From NCBI GenBank assembly GCA_963723745.1, contig CAVRRZ010000004.1, positions 496,001 to 560,000 of the forward strand: 64,000 nt of DNA, given 5' to 3'. The DNA is from CAVRRZ01 sp963723745. GTDB lineage: Bacteria; Actinomycetota; Actinomycetes; Mycobacteriales; Geodermatophilaceae. The number at the start of each line of letters is the position of its first letter. The stretch's first letter is position 1. The position numbers and the translations under genes were made by a program. Below the pieces are notes generated by a model. It was not told the DNA's origin and made no database searches. It saw only the letters and a program-made list of their open reading frames with translations. This document shows, piece after piece, positions 9,251 through 17,721 of the stretch.

Positions 9251-10870
9251 TCAGCGGGTCCGGGCCACCCGCGACTCGTCGAACACCGGCTCGTCCGACT
9301 CGTAGACCCGGCCGTCGGCGCCGAAGACCAGGAACCGGTCGAACGAGCGGGCGAACCAGCGGTCGTGGGTGACCGCGAGCACGGTGCCCTCGAAGGTCTC
9401 GAGCGCCTCCTCGAGCACCTCGGCCGACAGTGCGTCGAGGTTGTCGGTCGGCTCGTCGAGGAGCAGCAGGGTCGCGCCCGAGAGCTCCAACAGCAGGATC
9501 TGGAACCGCGCCTGCTGGCCGCCGGAGAGCGTTCGGAACAACTGGTCACCCTGGTCGGCCAGCCCGTACCGGCGCAGCGCCGCCATGGCGCGACCACGGT
9601 CCACGCCCGGGCGACCGGGCTCGCCGTGCCAGAGCAGGTCGACCGGCGTCCGGTCCTGCCACTCGGGGTGGGCATGGGTCTGCGCGAAGAAGCCGGGGAC
9701 GACGCGGGCGCCGAGCCGGCACGACCCGGTGTGCGCCACGTGCTCCCCGGCCAGCAGCCGCAGGAAGTGCGACTTGCCCGCTCCGTTGGCGCCCAGGACA
9801 CCGACCCGGTCGCCGAACCAGATCTCGGTGTCGAACGGCCGCATCAGCCCGGTCAGCTCGAGCTGCTCGACCATCACCGCGCGCACCCCGGTGCGGCCGC
9901 CCCGCAGCCGCATCGCCACCCGCTGCTCCGGCGGACGATCCGGTGGCGGGCCGGCCGCCTCGAACTTGGCCAGCCGGGTCTGCATGGCCGAGTACTTCGA
10001 CGCCATGGCCGGCGAGTTCTTGGCCTGCTGCTGCAGCGTGCGCACCAGTTCGACCAACCGCTCGTGCTCCTCGTCCCAGCGCAGCCGCAGCTCGGCCATC
10101 CGGTCGTGCCGGGCGCGCCGCGCGTCGTGGTACGCGGCGAAACCGCCACCGTGCACCCACGCCGTCCCGCCCTCGACGGTGACCACGCGGTCGGAGACCC
10201 GGGCCAGCAGCTCCCGGTCGTGGCTGACGAACAGCACCGTCTTGCGGGTCTGCAGCAGCTGCTCCTCGAGCCAGCGCTTGCCCGGCACGTCGAGGTAGTT
10301 GTCCGGCTCGTCGAGCAGCAGCACCTCGTCGGGTCCCCGCAGCAACGCTTCCAGCGCCAGCCGTTTCTGCTCCCCGCCCGAGAGCGCGGACAGCTCGCGG
10401 TACTTGCAGCGCTCGAGGGGCATGCCGAGGGCCGCGGTGGTCACCGTGTCCCAGGTGACCTCGGCCTCGTAGCCGCCGGCGTCGCCCCACTGCGCCAACG
10501 CGCTCGCGTAGGCCAGCTGCGCCGGCTCGCCGTCGGTCTCCATCAGCGCGAGCTCGGCCGCCTCCACCGCCTCCCACGCGGCACGGACGGCGGGCGGCGA
10601 GAGGTCGACCAGGAAGCGCTGCACGGTGGTGTCGTCGCGCACGGAGCCGATGAACTGCCGCATGACGCCCAGCCCACCGGTGCGCGCCACCGACCCGGCC
10701 TCGGGTGCCAGGTCGCCGGCGATGATCCGCAGCAGCGTGGTCTTGCCCGCGCCGTTCTCGCCGACGAGCGCCGCCCGCGCCCCCTCACCGATGCGGAACG
10801 ACACGTCCTCCAGCAGCACCCGCCCATCGGGCAACGTGTGGCGGACCCCGGTGACATCGACATAACCCAC
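9251..10870 (-). CDS. ABC-F family ATPase
   Basis: A 539-residue soluble protein with two ATP-binding cassettes and no membrane segments. Walker A motifs are GENGAGKTT (N-half) and GANGAGKSH (C-half); signature motifs are LSGGEQKRLAL and LSGGQQARFQI; Walker B motifs are LLLDEPDNYLD and LLLDEPTDNLD. The linker between the cassettes (about residues 240-310) is charged and helical, as in the P-site tRNA-interaction motif. ABC-F proteins act on ribosomes, some giving antibiotic resistance and others tuning translation. The sequence alone does not say which applies here. Confidence 0.9.
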   Translation of the reverse strand: MGYVDVTGVRHTLPDGRVLLEDVSFRIGEGARAALVGENGAGKTTLLRIIAGDLAPEAGSVARTGGLGVMRQFIGSVRDDTTVQRFLVDLSPPAVRAAWEAVEAAELALMETDGEPAQLAYASALAQWGDAGGYEAEVTWDTVTTAALGMPLERCKYRELSALSGGEQKRLALEALLRGPDEVLLLDEPDNYLDVPGKRWLEEQLLQTRKTVLFVSHDRELLARVSDRVVTVEGGTAWVHGGGFAAYHDARRARHDRMAELRLRWDEEHERLVELVRTLQQQAKNSPAMASKYSAMQTRLAKFEAAGPPPDRPPEQRVAMRLRGGRTGVRAVMVEQLELTGLMRPFDTEIWFGDRVGVLGANGAGKSHFLRLLAGEHVAHTGSCRLGARVVPGFFAQTHAHPEWQDRTPVDLLWHGEPGRPGVDRGRAMAALRRYGLADQGDQLFRTLSGGQQARFQILLLELSGATLLLLDEPTDNLDALSAEVLEEALETFEGTVLAVTHDRWFARSFDRFLVFGADGRVYESDEPVFDESRVARTR

Positions 10871-10936
10871 CGGGTCATCCTCCCGGCAGGGGCAAACCGT
10901 TTCGGACGACGGCCCGCGGTGTTCCCTGGGCCGTCG

Positions 10937-11155
10937 TCAGGCCTGGGTCAGCCGGTGTCGGGCCAGCCGCTCGACGAGCTCGGGCATCGCGGTCGGCGGC
11001 ACTCCGCTCAGGTCGGCGCGGGCCAGCTGCACGATGCGCCGGACGTACTGCGCCCCCAGGCGATCCCGGAACTCGTCGGCGAGGCGATCGACCGCGGAGT
11101 CCACCGAGTCATCGCGACGCGTCTCGTGGCGTAGGACGAGGAGGTTCGACGTCAT
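10937..11155 (-). CDS. Small three-helix-type protein
   Basis: A 72-residue soluble protein starting MTSNLLVLRHETRRD and ending LVERLARHRLTQA. It resembles the short actinobacterial 'three-helix bundle dimerization domain' proteins, with an amphipathic pattern VDRLADEFRDRLG followed by YVRRIVQLARADL. The frame extends upstream, but those residues are Arg/Pro-rich and unlikely to be translated; the ATG at 11155 follows AAGGACCTCG. The role is unknown. Confidence 0.6.
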   Translation of the reverse strand: MTSNLLVLRHETRRDDSVDSAVDRLADEFRDRLGAQYVRRIVQLARADLSGVPPTAMPELVERLARHRLTQA

Positions 11156-11420
11156 CGAGGTCCTTCTGTGCAGTGCCGGCGGCCGTGGTCCGGCTCGGGA
11201 TGATGCAGAAGTTGGTCTCCCGACCGGATCGTGCACCGCCGGGAGCGCGATCAGCCTCTCTGGTGTGACCGAGGTGACACCAGGGGCCTAGGTCCCGGCG
11301 CCCGATGCCCCCCGGACGACACGCCCCGACACGCCGGCCGGCCCGACCAGGGCCCGGTGGCGGCCCGGCTCGCCGGCGCCGGTCACCCAGGCGTCGAGCT
11401 CCTGCGACGCGACCCGCCGA
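11156..11420. other. Intergenic region with small palindrome
   Basis: No gene is recognised in these 265 bases. An inverted repeat CTGGTGT/ACACCAG lies at 11260-11283 with a 10-nt spacer. It could be an operator for the 72-residue gene or a terminator. Confidence 0.4.
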
Positions 11421-11543
11421 TCAGGCCAGGACGATGGTCAGCAAGGTCGCGCCTGCCGCCAGCAGCATCGCGACCACGATGACCGTGGCCACCAGTCGCC
11501 GACGCCGGTCGCCCGATGGCCCGTCCGCACCGCCCATTCCCAT
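11421..11543 (-). CDS. Small single-pass membrane protein (40 aa)
   Basis: A short reading frame from ATG at 11543: a Gly/Asp start, the basic run GDRRRR, then one hydrophobic helix (LVATVIVVAMLLAAGATLLTIVLA) to the stop. This charge and helix layout is typical of a small tail-anchored or signal-anchor protein. It lies 35 bases after the methyltransferase gene on the same strand, and a GTG start overlapping that gene's end is also possible. No family is recognised. Confidence 0.5.
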   Translation of the reverse strand: MGMGGADGPSGDRRRRLVATVIVVAMLLAAGATLLTIVLA

Positions 11544-11578
11544 CACGGTCGGCACGGTACGCGGCAGCGGCGACGCGG

Positions 11579-12157
11579 TCAGTGCCTTCGGCGACCCCAC
11601 AGCAGCGTGTCCAGCGCGGTGCCGTCCGCCGTCTCCCGCCGGACCTGCTCCAGCCGGTCGACGTCGAGTCGCTCGGCGACCGGCGCGAGCCGCTCGACGC
11701 TGTGCAGCCGGCCCGGCTCCTGCGGACCCCCGACTCCACGGGTGATGTTGTCGACGTCGTGCCCGAGGAGCAGGAACCGCCCGCCCGGTCGCAGCCAGTC
11801 GACCGATCGGACCAGCAGCTCGGTCATGACGTCCGTCGTCAGGTGCAGGTAGGCGACCAGCACCAGGTCCAGCGACGCGGCCGGCGACGACCACTGCAGG
11901 ACGTCGGCGACCACCCACTCGACCGAGTCGGCACCGGGCTGAGCGCGTCCCCGGCCGAGACCCACCGCGGAGAAGTCGACCGCGGTGACGCGCCAACCCA
12001 GGCCGGCCAGCCACAGCGCGTGCCGGCCCTCTCCTGCCGCGAGGTCGACCGCGTGGCCGGGCGGCACGTCCGCCAGCAACTCGGCGACCAGTGGGTTCGG
12101 CCCCGCCGACCACTGCTGCTTGTCCGCGTACCGCTCGTCCCACTCCGTCGATCGCAT
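11579..12157 (-). CDS. Class I SAM-dependent methyltransferase (TehB-like)
   Basis: A compact methyltransferase of about 192 residues. Motif I is AVDLAAGEGRHALWLA, followed by WRVTAVDFSAVGLGRGR and the acidic loop VVADVLQW. The later LRPGGRFLLLGHD is the usual post-motif block. Similar proteins include tellurite/selenite detoxifying TehB-like enzymes and many of unknown substrate. Starting at MRSTEWDERYA (12157) fits the family; an ATG at 12166 is also possible. It lies just downstream of the SDR gene. Confidence 0.75.
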   Translation of the reverse strand: MRSTEWDERYADKQQWSAGPNPLVAELLADVPPGHAVDLAAGEGRHALWLAGLGWRVTAVDFSAVGLGRGRAQPGADSVEWVVADVLQWSSPAASLDLVLVAYLHLTTDVMTELLVRSVDWLRPGGRFLLLGHDVDNITRGVGGPQEPGRLHSVERLAPVAERLDVDRLEQVRRETADGTALDTLLWGRRRH

Positions 12158-12170
12158 GGCCCACATCGTG

Positions 12171-12920
12171 TCAGTGCAGCGTCATCCCGCCGGAGACGTT
12201 GAGGGCGTCGCCGGTCAGGTAGTCCGAGTCGCTGGAGGCGAGGAACAGCGCCGCACGGGCGATGTCGTCCGGATCGGCCAGCCGGCCCAGCGGCGACAGG
12301 GCCGACAGCGACGCCACCCCGCTCGGCGTCCGCGCAGCGGGCTCCATCTCGTCGAGCACGTAGCCGGGGCACAGGCAGTTGACCGTGATGCCGTGGGGTC
12401 CGAGCTCGTGTGCCGCGGCACGGGTCAGCGCCACCACCGATCCCTTCGCGGCCGCGTAGTGCGCCTGCCCGCCGCTGGCGCTGCAGCCCGCGCCGGCCAC
12501 GTTGATCACCTTGCCCGCGGACTCGGCCGACGGCGTCCGGAAGGCCACCATGGTCCGCACGGCGACCTGGGTGGCGAGCAGCATCGTGCGGGTCGGCAGC
12601 GGGAAGACCTCGTCGGTGTCGTCGGGCTCCCAGTCGATCAGGGACGTGAACCGGCCGCTGCCCGGGTTGTTGACCAGCACGTCGAGGCGGCCCAGGCGGG
12701 CGATCGCCTTCTCCATGCAGTCACGGAGATCCCGGACGTCGTCCAGATCCACCGCCCAGGCGCGCCCGTCGACCACGGTGCTGATGGCAGCCACCTCGGG
12801 GGCCTCGCGGTCCAGTACCGCGACCAGGGCACCGTCCGCGACGAAGGCGCGCACGATCGCCGCGCCGACGCCCTTGGCTCCCCCGATGACCAGAACTCGT
12901 CGACCGGAGAGCCGGTTCAC
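12171..12920 (-). CDS. SDR family oxidoreductase
   Basis: A 249-residue short-chain dehydrogenase. It has the NAD(P)-binding GGAKGVGAAIV at the N-terminus, LDVLVNNPGSG (NNAG-like, with Pro for Ala), the catalytic Tyr and Lys in AHYAAAKGSV, and PGYVLDEM. The end, SDSDYLTGDALNVSGGMTLH, is the classic family C-terminus. The GTG start at 12920 was chosen because the 63 upstream residues are antisense to the divergent winged-helix gene and lack family similarity. The substrate is unknown. Confidence 0.85.
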   Translation of the reverse strand: MNRLSGRRVLVIGGAKGVGAAIVRAFVADGALVAVLDREAPEVAAISTVVDGRAWAVDLDDVRDLRDCMEKAIARLGRLDVLVNNPGSGRFTSLIDWEPDDTDEVFPLPTRTMLLATQVAVRTMVAFRTPSAESAGKVINVAGAGCSASGGQAHYAAAKGSVVALTRAAAHELGPHGITVNCLCPGYVLDEMEPAARTPSGVASLSALSPLGRLADPDDIARAALFLASSDSDYLTGDALNVSGGMTLH

Positions 12921-13119
12921 GACAGCAGTCGTCCGTTCGGAAGTGGACCAGTGACGTAGGGGCCGGCCTCGGATGTGTTCACGTGGGCCGGACGAGGACG
13001 GTGCATCAGGTGTTCTCCTCGGGTTGAGCGCCGACCCGGTACCCACATCCGACGCCTCTGCACATCCGGCACCCAATTCGTCGAGCGTTTCGTCGGCACC
13101 CCGTGCCACGGTGGTCCTC

Positions 13120-14181
13120 GTGACGTCGTCCCGCGAGATCGGCCTGCTGCGGCTGGCCGCGCTGGGCCTGGTGGGACCGGGCGGGCGGTCGGCGGCCGAG
13201 GCCGTCGCCCGGCTCGGCGCCGTCCAGGCCCAGGACTACCCCGGCGCCCTGACGTCGGTGGCCCTGCGGACGGCGGACCGCTCCCGCGCATCCGTCGAGA
13301 GGGCGCTCGACGCCGGTGAGGTCGTCCGCTCCTGGCCGATGCGCGGGACCCTGCACCTGGTGGCCTCCGACGACCTGCACTGGTTCCTCGAGCTGCTGGG
13401 TCCCCGGGTGCTGGCCGGCGTCGCCAAGCGGTGGGCGAACCTCGGGCTCGACGAGGCGCAGGCCGAGCGGGCGCGGGAGCTCGCCTCCTCGGCCCTGGAA
13501 GGGGGCGGGCGCGCCACCCGCGCCGACCTCCTCGAGGCGATCGCGGCGGGTGTCGACACGACCGGCCAACGGGGCTACCACCTGCTCTGGTACCTCTCGC
13601 AGACCGGCACGCTCTGCCTCGGACCGACCGACGGCGCGGGCGAGCAACTGTTCGTCCTGCGCGAGGAGTGGCTCGGCCCGCGCACGCCACTCGACCGCGA
13701 CGAGGCGCTGGCCGAGCTCGCGCTGCGGTACTTCACCGGCCATGGGCCGGCCACCGTCCCGGACCTCGTGCGCTGGGCCGGCAGCACGGCGAGGGACGTG
13801 CGGGCCGGCCTCGCGGCGGTGCGCGACCGGCTCGAGGCGATGACCGTCGCCGGCACCGAGTACTACCTGGATCCCTCGACACCCGAACGGCTCGCCGCCG
13901 CCCGCGACGAGGCCGAGGGCGTCCTGGTGCTGCCCGGCTTCGACGAGTTCGTGCTGGGCTACGGCGACCGATCCGCCGTGCTCCCGGCAGAGCACGCCGA
14001 CCGTCTCGCCCCCGGGCGGAACGGGGTCTTCCGGCCCACCGTGGTCCACCGTGGCCGGATCGTGGCCACCTGGCGCTGGGCCGGCCGGGGCGCCGCCCGG
14101 ACCGCCGTCGCCGAGCCGTTCACCGACCTCCCCGACGACATTGCCGAGACCGTCCCGGTGCTCGCGAGCCGGCTGCCCTAG
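13120..14181 (+). CDS. Winged-helix DNA-binding domain protein (HTH_42/YcaQ-like)
   Basis: A 353-residue member of the 'winged helix DNA-binding domain' family widespread in actinobacteria. Matching stretches include AVQAQDYPGAL near the N-terminus, RSWPMRGTLHLV, YFTGHGPATVPDLVRWAG and LVLPGFDEFVLGYGDRS. The related YcaQ/AlkX proteins are DNA glycosylases acting on crosslinks; whether this one is a glycosylase is inference. The GTG at 13120 is preferred over upstream starts, which are Ser/Pro-rich. Its stop overlaps the stop of the convergent DHFR-like gene in a shared CTAG. Confidence 0.75.
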   Translation: MTSSREIGLLRLAALGLVGPGGRSAAEAVARLGAVQAQDYPGALTSVALRTADRSRASVERALDAGEVVRSWPMRGTLHLVASDDLHWFLELLGPRVLAGVAKRWANLGLDEAQAERARELASSALEGGGRATRADLLEAIAAGVDTTGQRGYHLLWYLSQTGTLCLGPTDGAGEQLFVLREEWLGPRTPLDRDEALAELALRYFTGHGPATVPDLVRWAGSTARDVRAGLAAVRDRLEAMTVAGTEYYLDPSTPERLAAARDEAEGVLVLPGFDEFVLGYGDRSAVLPAEHADRLAPGRNGVFRPTVVHRGRIVATWRWAGRGAARTAVAEPFTDLPDDIAETVPVLASRLP

Positions 14182-14744
14182 GTGCCGGTGATCACGTCGT
14201 AGCGCAGGTAGACGGCGCCGTTGTCGAAGCGCCGCTGGTCGCGCAGGTCGAGCCGCAGGTGGAGGCCGTCCGGCCAGGCGGTCCGGCCGCCGCCCACCAG
14301 CACCGGGAAGGCGATCACCTGCACCTCGTCGACGAGCCCGTGCCGCAGTGCGGCGGAGGCGATGTCCGTGCCCCCCACGAGCAGGTCGCGTTCGGCGGTC
14401 TCCTTCAGTCGCCGGACCTGCACCGGGTCGAACTCCCGCACCAGCGTCGTCCGCGGCGCCGCGACCGTCTCCAGCGATCGCGAGTAGACGATCTTGTCCG
14501 CCGACCGCCACAGCTCGGCGAAGTCCCGCTCCACCGGCGACAGCGAGCCGTCGTCGGGCATTCCGTCCCAGGCGCGCATCACCTCGTGGGTCCGGCGTCC
14601 GTAGAGGTGGGTGCCGGCCGGTCGGACGAGGTCGTTGACGAACGCGTGCGTCTCCTCGTCGGGCACCGCCCAGTCGAACGAACCGGATTTGTCGGCGATG
14701 TAGCCGTCCAGCGAGGTGATCGCCGAGTAGATCAGTCGCGCCAC
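14178..14744 (-). CDS. Dihydrofolate reductase-like (RibD C-terminal) protein
   Basis: A 188-residue protein of the RibD C-terminal/DHFR-like superfamily. The N-terminus LIYSAITSLDGYIAD is the hallmark, followed by FDWAVPDEE, HLYGRRTHEVM, and the NADPH-site stretch DLLVGGTDIASAALRHGLVDEVQ. These proteins bind NADPH and reduce pterin- or riboflavin-like substrates, but this small group has no assigned reaction. A GTG at 14744 was chosen because it directly precedes the conserved ARLIYS. Confidence 0.8.
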   Translation of the reverse strand: MARLIYSAITSLDGYIADKSGSFDWAVPDEETHAFVNDLVRPAGTHLYGRRTHEVMRAWDGMPDDGSLSPVERDFAELWRSADKIVYSRSLETVAAPRTTLVREFDPVQVRRLKETAERDLLVGGTDIASAALRHGLVDEVQVIAFPVLVGGGRTAWPDGLHLRLDLRDQRRFDNGAVYLRYDVITGT

Positions 14745-14787
14745 GGGCCCTCCCCTCCGTCGTCCGTTGGACGGCGGAGGCCCGGGC

Positions 14788-15231
14788 TCATCGGCGCTCG
14801 ACGACGAAGACGGGGATCTCGCGGTCGGTCCTGCGCTGGTAGTCGGCGTAGGGCGGATAGGCGGCCACGGCCCGCTCCCACCAGGCCGCCTTCTCCTCAC
14901 CGTGCACCTCGCGGGCGACGCCGTCCCACGGCTCGGGACCGTCCTGGACGGTGATCTCGTCGGGGTGGGCCCGGAGGTTGTCCACCCACGCCGGGTCGCT
15001 CGGGGCGCCGCCCTGCGAGCCGACCATCGCGTAGGCGCCCTCGTGCTCGACCCGCATCAGCGGCTGCTTGCGCACCTTGCCGCTCTGGGCTCCGCGGGTG
15101 CTGAAGATGACCACCGGCAGCCCGGTGTCGCGCAGCGTGTTCGCCTCCCGCCCGCCGGTGGCCTCGTAGCGCTCCACCTGCTCGCGCACCCAGGCCTGCG
15201 GGCTCGGTTCGTACTCACCTTCCAGCGGCAT
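14788..15231 (-). CDS. Deazaflavin (F420)-dependent nitroreductase-like protein, DDN family
   Basis: A 147-residue member of the DDN/F420H2-dependent reductase family of actinobacteria. The signature runs VVIFSTRGAQSGKVRKQPLMRVEHEGAYAMVGSQGGAPSDPAWVDNLRAHP, and the C-terminus has PPYADYQRRTDREIPVFVVE. The Lys/Ser-rich loop binds the F420 phosphate in known members. It would reduce an unknown substrate with F420H2. Its presence supports an actinobacterial host with F420. Confidence 0.9.
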   Translation of the reverse strand: MPLEGEYEPSPQAWVREQVERYEATGGREANTLRDTGLPVVIFSTRGAQSGKVRKQPLMRVEHEGAYAMVGSQGGAPSDPAWVDNLRAHPDEITVQDGPEPWDGVAREVHGEEKAAWWERAVAAYPPYADYQRRTDREIPVFVVERR

Positions 15232-15240
15232 GCCCCGAAT

Positions 15241-16495
15241 CTAGGGCCGCCGGCGACGCGGTGCCTCCGGAGGCTCGTAGTCGATCGTGTGCGGCACGAA
15301 GTAGCTGAGGTTGTCGGTGATCAGCCCGTCGCTCTCGCGGATCCCCAGCCCGGCCGGTTCGCCGTCGACCACCCAGGCCCCGAGCACGGGATGGTGCGGC
15401 CCGTCGACGCCAGGGAAGTCCGGCAGCGCCGCGAACTCCTGCACGACCCAGCCTTCGGTGCCGTAGCGGCCGGGCAGCGCGACCTCGACCGCGCCGTCCC
15501 GGATCGACCGTCACGTTCTGCGCCCTCGCGGCCCCACAGCGGCTTGCGCACGTAGGTGCGCCACGTCGAGGGCATCTCGTCGGCGAAGTAGGCGGGCAGC
15601 AGCAGCTCCCGGAGCTCCGGGTCGGCGCCGAACAGCTGCCACAGCACCGGCAGCAGGGCCTTGGTGCTCCACAACATCTTGTAGACCGGCTCCACCCACG
15701 TCGTCCCGCCCGGGCGGTCGGAGTCGGCGAGGACGGCGGGGCCGAACTCGTCCTCGAGCAGCCACTCCCAGGGATAGAGCTTGAAGACGACGTCGAGGTG
15801 GCGGCCCTGCTGGTCGTAGAACCGGCCGTCGCCGTCGTCGAGCACGATGTCCTCGACCACGAGTTCGATCGCCTCGTACCCGGCCTGGACGACGGTGTCC
15901 ATCAGGTAGGCGATCGTCATCCGGTCCTCGCCGGACTTCTCCTCGCGGTCCAGGCCAGGTGCACGCGTGGCCGAACGCCGGCCCGCCGCTCCCACTTCAG
16001 CAGGTTGCGCTGCCAGGCCGCGACGAGCTGCTCGTGGAGGGCGTTCCACTGGTCGCGGCCCTGGCCGGTGAACAGGTGCCAGTTCCACTGGGTGACGGCC
16101 GACTCGACCAGCCCGGTCGGGGTGTCGGCGTTGAACTCCAGCAGCTTGGGCGGGCCGGACCCGTCGTAGCGCAGGTCGAACCGCCCGTAGACGCTCGGCG
16201 GCTCCTCGTCCCAGGTGCGCCGGATCGCCGACCGTGCCGCCGGGGGGATGCGCAGCCGGTCGAACAGGTCGTGCTCGATCACGTGGTCGCCGGCCGCCTC
16301 GCACATCGCGAACAGCTGAGCGACCCACCCCTCGAGGCGGCGAACCTCCTCCATCGTGAAGTCGTAGAAGGGACCCTCGCGCCAGTAGCTGCGCACCTCT
16401 CCGCCGGGCACCTGCGTGCGGTTGTAGACCAGGCCCTGCGCCTCGATCTCGGCCTGCCACCCGGACCGGACGACGCCGGCCTCGACCCGTCTCAC
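15241..16495 (-). CDS. Glutathionylspermidine synthase-like ATP-grasp protein (YgiC-like), frameshifted
   Basis: An ATP-grasp ligase of the glutathionylspermidine synthase preATP-grasp family. Visible family features are GRFDLRYDGSGPPKLLEFNADTPT, NWHLFTGQGRDQWNALHE, EDRMTIAYLMDTVVQAGYEA, YPWEWLLEDEF, YVRKPLWGREGA and, at the end, GIRESDGLITDNLSYFVPH. The frame changes near 15945 and twice near 15505-15525; each join restores family sequence, so indel errors are likely. It follows a small lipoprotein gene, as ygiC follows ygiB in enterobacteria. The pair probably ligates a small molecule or peptide; the reaction is not established. Confidence 0.75.
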
Positions 16496-16505
16496 CGACC
16501 GGCCC

Positions 16506-16898
16506 TCAACTGCCCGCGCCGGTCCCCGCCCGGCCGCCGAGGCCACTGCCGATGCCGCCGCTCACCCGCGTGCCCCCGCTGACCGATCCCGACCGGGGCA
16601 GACCCGCGCGCTCGCGGGCGATCGCGTCGCCCGGGTCGATCCGCGTGCCGCCCCGCGGCAGGACCGTCCCGGTCGGCAGACCGGCCCGGAAGGCGCCGAG
16701 GTAGAGGAAGAACAGGCCGGCGCCCGGCCCGCGGTAGCCGTCGTCGCAGTACTCGTCGTCGACGATCTCGCCGTCCTCGTCCATGCAGTAGGCGCGTTGC
16801 TCCTCCTCGCCCTCCACGGCACAGCCGGCCAGGAAGCCGGTGGCGGCGGTGGTGAGCACGGTGGTGGTCAGGGCGGCACGGATCCGGTTCGAGATCAC
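16506..16898 (-). CDS. Small lipoprotein, YgiB-like position
   Basis: A 130-residue protein with a lipoprotein signal peptide (TTTVLTTAATGFLAGCAVEG; lipobox LAGC, Cys at residue 26). The mature part has AYCMDEDGEIVDDEYCDDGYRGPG and FFLYLGAFRAGLPTGTVLPRGGTRIDP, and a Gly-rich tail ending GGRAGTGAGS. Its length, cysteines, Gly-rich tail and location just before a YgiC-like ATP-grasp gene recall the DUF1190/YgiB group. I infer an envelope partner of the next enzyme. The gap between the two genes is 10 bases. Confidence 0.65.
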   Translation of the reverse strand: MISNRIRAALTTTVLTTAATGFLAGCAVEGEEEQRAYCMDEDGEIVDDEYCDDGYRGPGAGLFFLYLGAFRAGLPTGTVLPRGGTRIDPGDAIARERAGLPRSGSVSGGTRVSGGIGSGLGGRAGTGAGS

Positions 16899-17043
16899 GC
16901 AGCCCTCCCTCGCCCGACCCGGGCATCGCGGGGGTGCGTGCGACGCCGTTCCGGATCGACCCTAGGCGTTCGTGCGCTCGCCCGACTGCCCGGTGCCCGC
17001 CGGTCTGCGACAGTCCGGAGCGCCGGTCGAGGAGAGGGATGCC

Positions 17044-17721
17044 ATGAACGAACCACAGGTGCAGGTGCGGGGCTCCGCCGTGCTGTCGGTGGACCCCGAG
17101 TGCGCCGACGTCCACGTCGACGTGCAGGTCACCGCGCGGGACCGGCAGACGGCCCTCGAGCGGTGTGCCGCGCGCCAGGCCGCGGTCGACCGGGTGGTCG
17201 CGGACGCCGGGGCGGTCGTCGAGTCCGCCGAGACCAGCGCGGTGACCGTCCACGTGCCGTGGCGCGAGCGCGGAACCGCCGACCCGGTGGCCGCCGTCCG
17301 CACCCGGCTGCTGGTCGCCGACCTGACGGCCGTGGCCGACCTCGTCGTCGCGCTCGGCTCGCTCGAGGACGTGCAGCTCTCGGGCCCGTTCTGGCGGCTG
17401 CGCAGCGACAGTCCCGCCTACGAGCGGGCACGGCTGGCCGCGGTCACCGACGCCGTCCACCGCGCACGGCAGTACGCGGCCGCGTTCGGATCGGAGCTCA
17501 CCGCCCTGATCCAGGTGGCCGACGAGGGTTTGTCCGCTCGCGGGATGGAGATGTCTGCTTCCGGCCTCGCATTCGACGGGGCGCTCGGCGGGGCGCTCGG
17601 CGGGCCCGGCCTGGACCTGACGCCCGCGCGCCAGGAGGTGCACGGTGCCGTCGAGCTGCGATTCGCCATGTCCCCGCCCGATCCGGAGGTGTTCGGCACG
17701 ATGACCGGAGTCGATCGATGA
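17044..17721 (+). CDS. SIMPL domain-containing protein
   Basis: A 225-residue protein with the DUF541/SIMPL layout: N-terminal VQVRGSAVLSVDPECADVHVDVQV, the helix RQTALERCAARQAAVDRVV, and the second half ARLAAVTDAVHRARQYAAAFG, ending in a beta-rich stretch VHGAVELRFAM. No signal peptide is visible. The ATG at 17044 follows GGAGAGGGATGCC. The stop overlaps the start of the zinc metallopeptidase gene, suggesting joint expression. The function of the family is poorly understood. Confidence 0.75.
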   Translation: MNEPQVQVRGSAVLSVDPECADVHVDVQVTARDRQTALERCAARQAAVDRVVADAGAVVESAETSAVTVHVPWRERGTADPVAAVRTRLLVADLTAVADLVVALGSLEDVQLSGPFWRLRSDSPAYERARLAAVTDAVHRARQYAAAFGSELTALIQVADEGLSARGMEMSASGLAFDGALGGALGGPGLDLTPARQEVHGAVELRFAMSPPDPEVFGTMTGVDR

